Source of the DNA: Bacillus sp. NTK074B
GTDB lineage: Bacteria > Bacillota > Bacilli > Bacillales > Bacillaceae_B
Direction: 5' to 3'
Length of the DNA: 64,000 nucleotides
Assembly (NCBI RefSeq): GCF_017303375.1
Contig: NZ_JAFKOH010000003.1
Span: forward strand, 124,001 to 188,000
How positions within the stretch are numbered: the stretch's first letter is position 1; each line of letters begins with the position of its first letter. Positions 41,953-49,181 of the stretch are shown in pieces. Below the pieces are notes generated by a model. The model saw nothing but the letters and a program-made list of their open reading frames with translations, ran no database searches and was not told where the DNA came from. Made by a program: the position numbers and the translations under genes.

Positions 41953-42561
41953 TTAAAGTTGATTTTCAACTTCCTCTTCGTATTTTTCAACTTGTTCATT
42001 ATTATCAGTGATGTCGTATTTCTTTTCTAGCTCAGGTTTGAGCTTTAACCAAATAGCATTCTTTTCATAAATGTCTCTGTCGAAATTGTGGTTAAGTTCT
42101 TTTATGGATAAGCCTAAAGCATCTGCATATGCCTTCATCTGTGGCAGATCTAAAGTATCAGGACCTTCTTTAATATATTTGTCTACTTCTGCTTCAGTAA
42201 CGGTAACCCCGTAATCATCTCTGGCAATTGACTTCCATACTTTGTCTTCTTCCATTGCTCCTTCGGCTAACTGTATTACCTGTTCATCTGTCAGCTCTGT
42301 TTCGTAAGATAATTTTTCTTGTGCTAAAATCCTTATTAACCACTTGTTTAATCCTTTATCTGCCTCAAAGTCACTCGCTTCTGACACTGCCTTCTCAAAC
42401 ACTTTTTTATAATCCTCATAAGTGTAAGTATCTGCAATCTCCTTTAGTTCTTCATTATCCTTTATGTTCACTTCTACTTTATCGGTCTTATTTGATTGGC
42501 ATCCTGTGAATAAAAAGAATCCCACTGCACAATAAATAATCAATTTAATCCCTTTCATCAA
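41953..42561 (-). CDS. Predicted lipoprotein, acidic helical
   Basis: A 202-aa protein: signal MMKGIKLIIYCAVGFFLF, lipobox FTGC, then a mature helical domain resembling the SurA/PrsA N-terminal chaperone arm (LTDEQVIQLAEGAMEEDKVW; VTVTEAEVDKYIKE). It lacks an obvious parvulin domain. It would be anchored on the outer face of the membrane. The function is inferred only from the pattern. Confidence 0.75.
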   Translation of the reverse strand: MMKGIKLIIYCAVGFFLFTGCQSNKTDKVEVNIKDNEELKEIADTYTYEDYKKVFEKAVSEASDFEADKGLNKWLIRILAQEKLSYETELTDEQVIQLAEGAMEEDKVWKSIARDDYGVTVTEAEVDKYIKEGPDTLDLPQMKAYADALGLSIKELNHNFDRDIYEKNAIWLKLKPELEKKYDITDNNEQVEKYEEEVENQL

Positions 42562-42641
42562 CTTCCCCCTATATTTATACTTGCTTAATAGGTTAGACGG
42601 AAGCTAACAGGTTTAAGTTTCATATACTCAGCACTAAAAAA

Positions 42642-42670
42642 AGGCGAGCTGCCTGTTTAGCAAACGCTCC
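42642..42670 (-). terminator. Terminator of the S66 peptidase gene
   Basis: On the minus strand GGGAGC ... GCTCGCC pairs loosely and is followed by seven T residues, about 60 bases after the stop. Confidence 0.5.
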
Positions 42671-42725
42671 CTTAATGACTTGATTTCAAAAGATAACCAC
42701 TCGCCATCATGGTAATGAAGTAAAT

Positions 42726-43715
42726 CTAGATCCACTCTTCAACGCAAGAGACTGACTTTGCCTGAATATCTAATTTCACTTTCTTTCCTATAGCCAAAGG
42801 ATGCATGGGATGGGTATGACACGTATCAAACTCAGCCAAAACAGGGATCTCTTTATCATCTAATTGTTCCATCAGAATATCGATTGGCTTCTTACCAGTT
42901 CCTAAATCGTCATATCCCTCATGTTTTCCCAAAATGATCCCTGACACCTTTTCAAAGATTCCATGCATTTTCAACATGGCAAAGTTCTTTTCGACTATAG
43001 ACGCATCTTTCGTGCAATCCTCTATCAGTAAGACATCCCCATTCTTTATTGGAGGGTAATATTCGGTGCCAATAAAGCCATACATCGCATTTACATTTCC
43101 CCCTATTAATCGACCTTCCGCGACTCCGGAGTTTCTTGTTATCCACTCATTTCGATATAGCGTTTTTTCTTTTGTTTTGTCCAACCAATTAACAGGTTCA
43201 TCTGACCAAAATGGAGGCATGGGAACTTCATAAGGAAGGCTGCTTTCAGTCATAAAGTAGTTTACAAAGTATTGGTATGTATCATTAACCAAAGGCTCGA
43301 ATTCACCAAATGAAGGAATGAGTGCAGGACCATAATATGTAGTGATATTTGTTTTATGATAAAGAGCAAGAAGTATAGCCGTTGCATCTGAGTACCCTAC
43401 GACGATTTTCGGATGCTTTATCAACGCTTCGTAATCTATATAGGGCAAAAGGCTATTAGAATTGGTGCCGCCTATCGTGGACATCACCATTTTGATTTCC
43501 GGATTCCTCAATAACTCGTTTAATTCATTTGCGCGCTCTTTAGGGGCACCAGAGCGATACCCTTCAGCCTTTCCTGTCAAATTCCCTTCGACGATACATA
43601 AACCTTTGCTCTCCAGGAATGATTTTGCCCGTTCATATCGCTTTCTTGCTGTAACCGTTGCTGGAGATGAAGGGGAGAAAATCCCCACCTTATCACCTTT
43701 GATTAATTTACGCAT
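42726..43715 (-). CDS. S66-family peptidase, MccF-like
   Basis: About 329 residues: KGDKVGIFSPSSPAT, GGTNSNSLLPYIDYE, nucleophile GYSDATAILLALY, glutamate motif LIEDC and histidine in FDTCHTHPMHPLAIG. The length and YYGPALIPSFGEFE insert fit MccF (microcin C7 immunity) or general LD-carboxypeptidases. MccF cleaves non-hydrolysable aminoacyl-adenylates. ATG at 43715 has AAAGGG upstream. The broken LdcA-like gene at 4785 is a distant relative. Confidence 0.85.
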   Translation of the reverse strand: MRKLIKGDKVGIFSPSSPATVTARKRYERAKSFLESKGLCIVEGNLTGKAEGYRSGAPKERANELNELLRNPEIKMVMSTIGGTNSNSLLPYIDYEALIKHPKIVVGYSDATAILLALYHKTNITTYYGPALIPSFGEFEPLVNDTYQYFVNYFMTESSLPYEVPMPPFWSDEPVNWLDKTKEKTLYRNEWITRNSGVAEGRLIGGNVNAMYGFIGTEYYPPIKNGDVLLIEDCTKDASIVEKNFAMLKMHGIFEKVSGIILGKHEGYDDLGTGKKPIDILMEQLDDKEIPVLAEFDTCHTHPMHPLAIGKKVKLDIQAKSVSCVEEWI

Positions 43716-43766
43716 GGAAGTCAACGCCCTTTCTTTCAGAAAAATTGTATTTTAATCGTTGCACCA

Positions 43767-44050
43767 TCAACTTTCAAACGTAATATCTTTACGTGGGAAT
43801 ACATCTGCAATCCAACGTAACACTCCATTATGATGGTTCATAATTTGTTGGACAGCAATATCTTTCGAATCCAAAGTGCTGTGTGCATCTGAAGCTAAAG
43901 TGACCTTATAATCCAAACTAGAGGCTCTTCTACACGTTGTATCCACACACGCTTCTGTTTGAATTCCCCCAATGACTATATGTTCCTTGCTTTTTCAGTT
44001 CACCATCTAAAGAAGACTTATAAAATGAATCAAGAGTCGTTCCCCCTGCT
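43767..44050 (-). pseudogene. Isochorismatase-family (cysteine hydrolase) relic
   Basis: The C-terminal half is clear: HIVIGGIQTEACVDTTCRRA (active-site Cys), SSLDYKVTLASDAHSTLDSK and FPRKDITFES-stop. Upstream, TTLDSFYKSSLDGELKKQG is in a frame shifted by one base, and there is no start. Intact enzymes are about 180 aa. The gene is 5' truncated and frameshifted. Confidence 0.75.
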
Positions 44051-44135
44051 TAATTTTTCTTGAACAGATATTTCTTAAATCCCCATTCTGTAAAAAGCGG
44101 TACTACACCAATCTCATTGCTATTCATAAATCAAA

Positions 44136-44166
44136 ATCCTAGCGATATTATCTCTATCACTAGGAT
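44136..44166 (-). terminator. Terminator of the aldo/keto reductase gene
   Basis: ATCCTAGCGAT and ATCACTAGGAT pair around nine bases, 15 bases after the stop. Confidence 0.6.
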
Positions 44167-44180
44167 GAAGGACAAACGAA

Positions 44181-44987
44181 TTATAGGTTTTCAATTTTTT
44201 TCATATCTTCTGCAGACAATACGAAATCGAAAAGATCTAGATTAGATGCTTGATTTTCGCGGTTGTGAGATTTAGGAATCACGATCACACCACGTTGGAT
44301 TTGGTATTTTAACAAGACTTGTGCGCCAGATTTTTTATAGGATTCACCAATTTCATCTAAAACTTCTTTTTGATGGGCTTCGGCTTTCATAGGTCCCCAC
44401 GCAACAGGTGCAATGCCCTCTTCTTTTAATACAGCAAGGAGATCTTTGTTCGGTTCTGTTAAGTTAATTTGTATTTGATTAACCGCCGGCTTCACTTTAG
44501 CGAATGCGTTCAATTCTTCCAGATGATGTTTTCCAAAGTTTGAAACGCCGATGGCTTTTAGTTTCCCCGCTTCGTAATATTCTTCAAAGACTTCCCACGT
44601 GTTTTGAAGTTGTCCTTTGTCATCAATAGGAAAGTGGATAAGAAGCAGGTCAAGATAGTCGGTTTGAAAGTTTTTTAGACTGTTATCGATGGCTGCCCGA
44701 GTCGCTTCCTTTGAAGAAATATATTCTTCATCGCCTGGAACTTTTGTCGTAATAAATAACTCTTCTCGTGGCACTGTGCTTTCTGCTAACACTCTTCCGA
44801 CAAGTTCTTCGTTTCGATAAATGATGGCTGCATCTATTGAACGATACCCTAACTCAAGTGCTGATAGAAGTTCAGGAATTTCATTTGTTAACGCCGCGTT
44901 ATACTCATGATTTTCTTTCCCATACGTATTTGTACCTGTACCTACCATTGGCATTTCCAGCCCATTATTAAGTGTGATGTATTCCAT
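44181..44987 (-). CDS. Aldo/keto reductase
   Basis: A 268-aa NADPH-dependent oxidoreductase with the AKR tetrad: Asp in GYRSIDAAIIYRNEE (Tyr in the same motif), Lys in ELFITTKVPG and His in LDLLLIHFP. The NADPH motif is VIVIPKSHNRENQASNLDLF. The family reduces carbonyls such as methylglyoxal or xenobiotics. ATG at 44987 (MEYITLNNGLEMP) follows GGGAG. Confidence 0.9.
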   Translation of the reverse strand: MEYITLNNGLEMPMVGTGTNTYGKENHEYNAALTNEIPELLSALELGYRSIDAAIIYRNEELVGRVLAESTVPREELFITTKVPGDEEYISSKEATRAAIDNSLKNFQTDYLDLLLIHFPIDDKGQLQNTWEVFEEYYEAGKLKAIGVSNFGKHHLEELNAFAKVKPAVNQIQINLTEPNKDLLAVLKEEGIAPVAWGPMKAEAHQKEVLDEIGESYKKSGAQVLLKYQIQRGVIVIPKSHNRENQASNLDLFDFVLSAEDMKKIENL

Positions 44988-45113
44988 CTGTTTAGCACTC
45001 CCTCTGTATACTCTACTTTTACTGCTTACAACGTACATCATACCAAATTATAGAATTTTCAAAAAGTATCAGGGTAGAAGCGAGTTATCATACAGGGAGC
45101 GCGGGGAATTGAA

Positions 45114-45749
45114 TTATTTTAATGGATAAACCAATTCGATTCCTTCTTCTGCCTTCAACGATTGATAATACCAGTAATTATGGTCAGCTCCGTGAATGCA
45201 AAGAATTCGTTTATCCGGGTACTTTTTAGCAGCATTTCTCACCCGTGCAGCCATAATATAGTGTCGGGCATTCCATACAATATTCTGAACGTCAGGGTTA
45301 ACGGAATGTAACCAGCTATACATTTCATTCGTAATCGCATCGTACTCGAATGAGTTAAACGGGATTTCCCCTTCATTCCATGCCGACAGCTTTTGATCAT
45401 TCCAATTCTGCAATTCAGCCTCTAACTTACTCTTTGTTTCTGCGTCATACCTATCAAAGGGACCTTCTGCAAATACGTCCTCCTCGAACCAATTAACTGG
45501 AACAAATGTAATACCCCTTTCATGACATAATGGGAATATCAATTGCGGATACTCATTTTGTGTCTCCCCAAGAATGCCAAATGGTTCACCTGTATTTAGA
45601 TAGAGCTCCCAGCTTGAAGGGTGGACTTCTCCACATATGACATCAGGTTTAAATTCTTCTATTAATCCTTCCAACAGTGACAACGGGAAATGATACTTTA
45701 TTTGCATTTCTTCATCGTGAGTCATTCCTAGAAGACCTACAACTGCCAT
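45114..45749 (-). CDS. Tiki/TraB- or EreA-like superfamily protein (tentative)
   Basis: About 211 residues: GLLGMTHDEEM (Gly-x-x-His near the N-terminus), DVICGEVHPSSWELY, then NARHYIMAARVRNAAKKYPD and ILCIHGADHNYWY. The spaced His and Glu motifs (GxxH, GExHP, Arg-Asn helix, HGADH) resemble the Tiki/TraB/PrgY and EreA-ChaN superfamily of metalloprotein hydrolases. ATG at 45749 follows AAAGGA. The substrate is unknown, and the assignment is by motif shape only. Confidence 0.55.
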   Translation of the reverse strand: MAVVGLLGMTHDEEMQIKYHFPLSLLEGLIEEFKPDVICGEVHPSSWELYLNTGEPFGILGETQNEYPQLIFPLCHERGITFVPVNWFEEDVFAEGPFDRYDAETKSKLEAELQNWNDQKLSAWNEGEIPFNSFEYDAITNEMYSWLHSVNPDVQNIVWNARHYIMAARVRNAAKKYPDKRILCIHGADHNYWYYQSLKAEEGIELVYPLK

Positions 45750-45784
45750 CGTGACACATCCTTTATAATAGTAGTGCATGCTTC

Positions 45785-45819
45785 ATTCCATTTATTTCAG
45801 CATCAAGACGCTTATTGGT
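45785..45819 (-). promoter_or_regulatory. Diverged copy of the repeated promoter module
   Basis: On the minus strand CTGAAATAAATGGAATGAA aligns with TTTGAAATAATTGGTATGAA upstream of the 45749 start. The -35 (ACCAAT) is poor. It is possibly a decayed copy. Confidence 0.35.
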
Positions 45820-45823
45820 TAGT

Positions 45824-46318
45824 CTATGAAACCGAATAATGATAGAACTTTTTATCGACCTGCAAGACTGGAAAATGCTCAGGCAATTCTTCGATAGCTA
45901 TACTTGTAAAACCATTTTTTTCGTAAAATCTATGGGCGGCCAGAAATTGCGGTGTGGTTCCAAGGTACACGTCTTTTATTGAATGTTCTTCTGCCCATTT
46001 AATTGCATTCTCCAATAAAAGACTGGCCGTTTTAAATTTTGCTCCCCGGAATTCCTTATCTACAAACATCTTCCTTAAGGCCACTTGATTATTACCTATA
46101 TCTAAAAGACTGATTGTACCAACTACTTTATCGTTATAAACTGCCACCCAAAAGTTGCCCTTACCTGCCTGATAAAAATTCTCTATGGTAACCAAATCGG
46201 GTTGATCCTTCCTGGTTATCGGAATGTTATATTCTTGTTGCTGAATATGGAGAATTAAATCTACGACTTGAGCTTGATATTCATTTGAATATGGTTTTAC
46301 AATGGGATGATTACTCAT
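45824..46318 (-). CDS. GNAT-family N-acetyltransferase
   Basis: A 164-aa GNAT: VKPYSNEYQAQVVDLILHIQ, acetyl-CoA loop MFVDKEFRGAKFKTASLLLE (the usual RxxGxG/A is RGAKFK, a weak version) and KDVYLGTTPQFLAAHRFYEK. The loop lacks the canonical second glycine, which may lower acetyl-CoA affinity. No partner gene is evident. Confidence 0.85.
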   Translation of the reverse strand: MSNHPIVKPYSNEYQAQVVDLILHIQQQEYNIPITRKDQPDLVTIENFYQAGKGNFWVAVYNDKVVGTISLLDIGNNQVALRKMFVDKEFRGAKFKTASLLLENAIKWAEEHSIKDVYLGTTPQFLAAHRFYEKNGFTSIAIEELPEHFPVLQVDKKFYHYSVS

Positions 46319-46387
46319 AAATGTACACCGCCTACTTTTTGAAAAATACCTTTCTAGGAACCTTTGGGTTATAAGAAAATCTTAGGG

Positions 46388-47119
46388 TCATTCACTCAAT
46401 CTAATAGCCATCGTTCTTCCTAAACGTACATAGCCCAATGACTGGGCAATGGCAACCGATGGTGTATTCGATTCGAGTGTTTGATAGTGCATCGTTGCAC
46501 CAGTTGTTACTCCTCGCTTGGTGAGGGCACTTACAATTGCTTTTGCATGTCCTTGACCTCTATGAGCAGGATGGCTAATAATCCCAATACTTAGAAATCC
46601 TGACTCTCCTTTTCTCCATGACCCTGCTGCGACCACTTTTCCATTGAGTATTCGCAATAGAATGGGACTCATCTCCTCATCTATGGAACTGTGTTGCCAC
46701 TCGATTTCTGTGCATGATTCACGCAACTCTTTAAGTAACGTTTTCTGTTGCTCAGTCTGTAGTTCAACCACTGATGTTGAAGATTGTTTAATAAATGAAT
46801 CACTGTCTACATACCCTTGAAATGCTGGTCCTATGATTTTGATATGTTCATCACCAATGGAATGACCAAGCAATTCAGAATCAAATGCTTGGTCGGGTCC
46901 GAGACCATTTACCGCCTTATCTAACTCCCTTATATATTTAACAGGAGAAGATATTATACAGGAGGTCCCATTGTTGAAACAGTAAATTCCGTTATATCCT
47001 CTTAATCTATCGGAATGCTGGATTACACTCACAGTAGGAGCAATCATTTGTGTACCATCACATCCGAAAAATTCAGCCCAATGAGTATCCACACGATGTT
47101 TCATATTTTTCTGAGGCAT
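46388..47119 (-). CDS. Two-part GNAT acetyltransferase (FR47-like)
   Basis: A 243-aa protein. About 110 N-terminal residues (WAEFFGCDGTQMIAPTVSVI) precede a GNAT domain with SIGIISHPAHRGQGHAKAIV and TLESNTPSVAIAQSLGYVRL. The RGxGxA loop is intact. Large two-part GNATs of this type act on amino-group substrates, including antibiotics, but specificity is not predictable. Confidence 0.82.
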   Translation of the reverse strand: MPQKNMKHRVDTHWAEFFGCDGTQMIAPTVSVIQHSDRLRGYNGIYCFNNGTSCIISSPVKYIRELDKAVNGLGPDQAFDSELLGHSIGDEHIKIIGPAFQGYVDSDSFIKQSSTSVVELQTEQQKTLLKELRESCTEIEWQHSSIDEEMSPILLRILNGKVVAAGSWRKGESGFLSIGIISHPAHRGQGHAKAIVSALTKRGVTTGATMHYQTLESNTPSVAIAQSLGYVRLGRTMAIRLSE

Positions 47120-47171
47120 CCATAATCCTCCTTTTATCCGTTCTATTACGGTCCACCTAGTTAAACAACCT

Positions 47172-47366
47172 TTACCTATTAATATTTCGTAGTCTCAGAA
47201 TGGCTGCAGGAAATCCAATCATGATCAGCAGGATCCCAATGGCCAGTATGGGATAGAGTACGAAAGGTGGTAAATCCACTTGGGGTAATATGGTGCACGA
47301 CGGAACGCCGATTGTAAGCATTAATATTATGTATACATCGTTTTTATGATGATTGTTCGGTTTCAT
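47172..47366 (-). CDS. Small two-helix membrane protein
   Basis: A 64-aa protein: helix 1 YIILMLTIGVPSCTILPQ, a proline-rich turn, helix 2 FVLYPILAIGILLIMIGFPA, and a basic end RLRNINR. AAGGAG lies before the ATG. It is transcribed from promoter copy 8. No family is recognised. Confidence 0.6.
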   Translation of the reverse strand: MKPNNHHKNDVYIILMLTIGVPSCTILPQVDLPPFVLYPILAIGILLIMIGFPAAILRLRNINR

Positions 47367-47409
47367 TATCGTCTCCTTGAATAAATTGTCATTATATTTA
47401 AACTATATA

Positions 47410-47444
47410 GTCCCAATTATTTCAAATACTTCCCTGTTGAGCAA
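47410..47444 (-). promoter_or_regulatory. Repeated promoter module, copy 8
   Basis: On the minus strand: -35 TTGCTC (47439-47444), 17 bp, extended -10 TTTGAAATAAT (hexamer 47416-47421), then TTGGGACTAT. It lies 50 bases from the 47366 start. Confidence 0.65.
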
Positions 47445-47520
47445 TCGTTTCTTTCAGTTAATGAATAACTTAAATGAAATTGAACAGTACTTGATCCCCA
47501 ATTCCATCTTCTTTCATCAA

Positions 47521-47556
47521 AAAAACGTCACATGGCCAGACCAAGGGACGTTTTTA
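47521..47556. terminator. Bidirectional terminator
   Basis: AAAAACGTC and GACGTTTTT flank an 18-base loop with inner pairing. It lies just upstream of promoter copy 8. Confidence 0.75.
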
Positions 47557-47593
47557 AACATCAATCATCCGTTGAAAAGGGATATCCCGAAGA

Positions 47594-47703
47594 TTCATGC
47601 GAGATTTACAACAATCGTGCTGGATTCAGAAAAATCATGCGGCTTCCATCATAATCATGCAAGTTTCAAATAAAATCATGCGGGAATTCCGATCATCATG
47701 CCA
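47594..47703. repeat. Degenerate ~20-bp tandem repeat (ATCATGC units)
   Basis: Six units beginning ATTCATGC, ATCGTGC, ATCATGC, ATCATGC, ATCATGC and ATCATGC start every 20-22 bases, each followed by a degenerate GGnTTTCnnA tail. They fill the gap between terminator 47521 and the DUF418 remnant. Confidence 0.7.
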
Positions 47704-47712
47704 AAATGACCT

Positions 47713-48461
47713 CTACCTTCTAATAGCTTGGACCTTCCAATAGGTGACACATCTCCAAACCCACTCAAGCGGACCAAATCGGAAATGAGTGAGCCACACT
47801 TTACTGCTTATCAATTGAACAGAATAAATGCAGATTGCCATTATGAATGTTCCTGTTAACGAAATCTGTCCTTTTAATCCTAAACCGTAGTCGTAAAAAA
47901 TATAGGAGCAAATTGCTGATTGTAAGAGGTAATTAGTAAGAGCCATTCGTCCACTGTGATGGCTGTACCCGTCACACCTACGATAGGGATAATAAGGAAG
48001 GAAGCAATCCAAATGAGAAGCGTTTTATTCTGACATTTACGAAACAATAAGAGGGCTGCTCCTGCTACAGAATAAATGACCAGAATATCGCCCTCCCAAA
48101 ACAGAGCAATGTGTATGGCCCCAAAGAGGAAAAGGCAAATTAATCTTCTCGAAAACCTTGGTACTATATCGATTCCTTGCTCATTGGCTCTTGTCAACTG
48201 GATGGCAAAACCCACCCCGAACAAGAATGAAAATAAGGTAAAAAACTTCGATTCTATCATTAATAACAGAAATTGGTTGTATAATTCATCTAATAGATAG
48301 TGTTTAGTTTCAAACGTCGGTGGACCCCCTGCACTTCCAATTGATGTTATATTAATCAGAAAAATCCCGAGAAGGGCAAATCCCCTTAAACTATCGAGTA
48401 TGGTGATTCTGTTTTTATCTGGAATCGTTGTTTTCATGATCTTCTGATTCATTATTCTCAT
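47713..48461 (-). pseudogene. DUF418 membrane protein, internal deletion and frameshift
   Basis: The N-terminal part (RITILDSLRGFALLGIFLIN; FSFLFGVGFAIQLTRANEQG; ICLFLFGAIHIALFWEGDIL) and the C-terminal part (HSGRMALTNYLLQSAICSYI, FRFGPLEWVWRCVTYWK) are both typical of DUF418. They lie in different frames and about 150 middle residues are missing. Intact members are about 390 aa; this remnant has about 250 codons. The join lies near 47960-47980. Confidence 0.85.
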
Positions 48462-48554
48462 CTTCTTTCCCTATCTAGTCTTCCCGTAGTTCGAAAAAGA
48501 TCACCTCCCTCCATTCTAAAAGAGGCGATGTCTCGTTATTCCGTTAACAACACA

Positions 48555-49016
48555 TCATATCACCGGCCCCTCATAAGGAGCTTTCGGCATCCGGTGAAAA
48601 TCATATGTCGCCAGTTCCTCCACTTTCGTAAAATAAGCGTGTAAACTGTCTGCCATCATTAAATTCATGACGGAATTTTTTTCATTGATCAATAGGATGG
48701 GCTTTTGCATGGCGTTGGCGTACCCGATTTCAAAAGCCGTTCCGCTGTCCACGTACTTGCCTTCGTAATCGCGGATGCCCACTACTACATCGGAACGCCT
48801 TAAATGCCTCAGATCATTGCGGAATACTTTCCGCCTCCACTCTTTTGAACCGAATTCGAGATGTTCGAATTGATGAAATCGTGCGGAGAAGATTTCTGAC
48901 ACGTACGGATTCCGCATGAGCGACTGTTCAAGCCTTTGTACCCGGTCTACTTGTTCCTCGCTGAAGAAAGGACTGGCGATAAATACTCTGACGTTTCTTA
49001 TGACCGTGTTCTCCAT
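48555..49016 (-). CDS. Nucleoside 2-deoxyribosyltransferase family protein
   Basis: A 153-aa protein of the N-deoxyribosyltransferase fold: RVFIASPFFSEEQVDRVQRL, SDVVVGIRDYEGKYVDSGTA with FEIGYANAMQKPILLINEKN. The catalytic Glu is likely that of TAFEIGYA. These enzymes exchange or hydrolyse the base of deoxyribonucleosides; YpsA/YtoQ-like relatives are also possible. Confidence 0.82.
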   Translation of the reverse strand: MENTVIRNVRVFIASPFFSEEQVDRVQRLEQSLMRNPYVSEIFSARFHQFEHLEFGSKEWRRKVFRNDLRHLRRSDVVVGIRDYEGKYVDSGTAFEIGYANAMQKPILLINEKNSVMNLMMADSLHAYFTKVEELATYDFHRMPKAPYEGPVI

Positions 49017-49096
49017 ATGAACTCCCCCCGAAAAGTACTAATAATATATTTTATTAGTGGCTTTCCAGGTTCATGTATAAGAGTTTGGTTAGGGAG

Positions 49097-49130
49097 CGCC
49101 ACGGGGACAGGCACAGCGGCTTTTTTTAAT
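49097..49130. repeat. Half copy of the REP-like repeat
   Basis: GCCACGGGGACAGGCACAGC followed by GGCTTTTTTT is one arm of the 37735-type palindrome. The second arm is absent; a separate terminator follows. Confidence 0.7.
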
Positions 49131-49136
49131 GAAAAT

Positions 49137-49178
49137 AAAAACAGTAGCGCGGGGATTTCCCCCCACACTACTGTTTTT
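49137..49178. terminator. Terminator of the 5'-nucleotidase gene
   Basis: AAAAACAGTAG and CTACTGTTTTT form the stem, with an inner GG-CC pairing, just after the stop codon on the minus strand. Confidence 0.9.
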
Positions 49179-49181
49179 CAT

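Noticed and set aside
47594-47703. Possible CRISPR array
   Set aside because: The units are 20-22 bp without constant spacers, and no cas genes are present.
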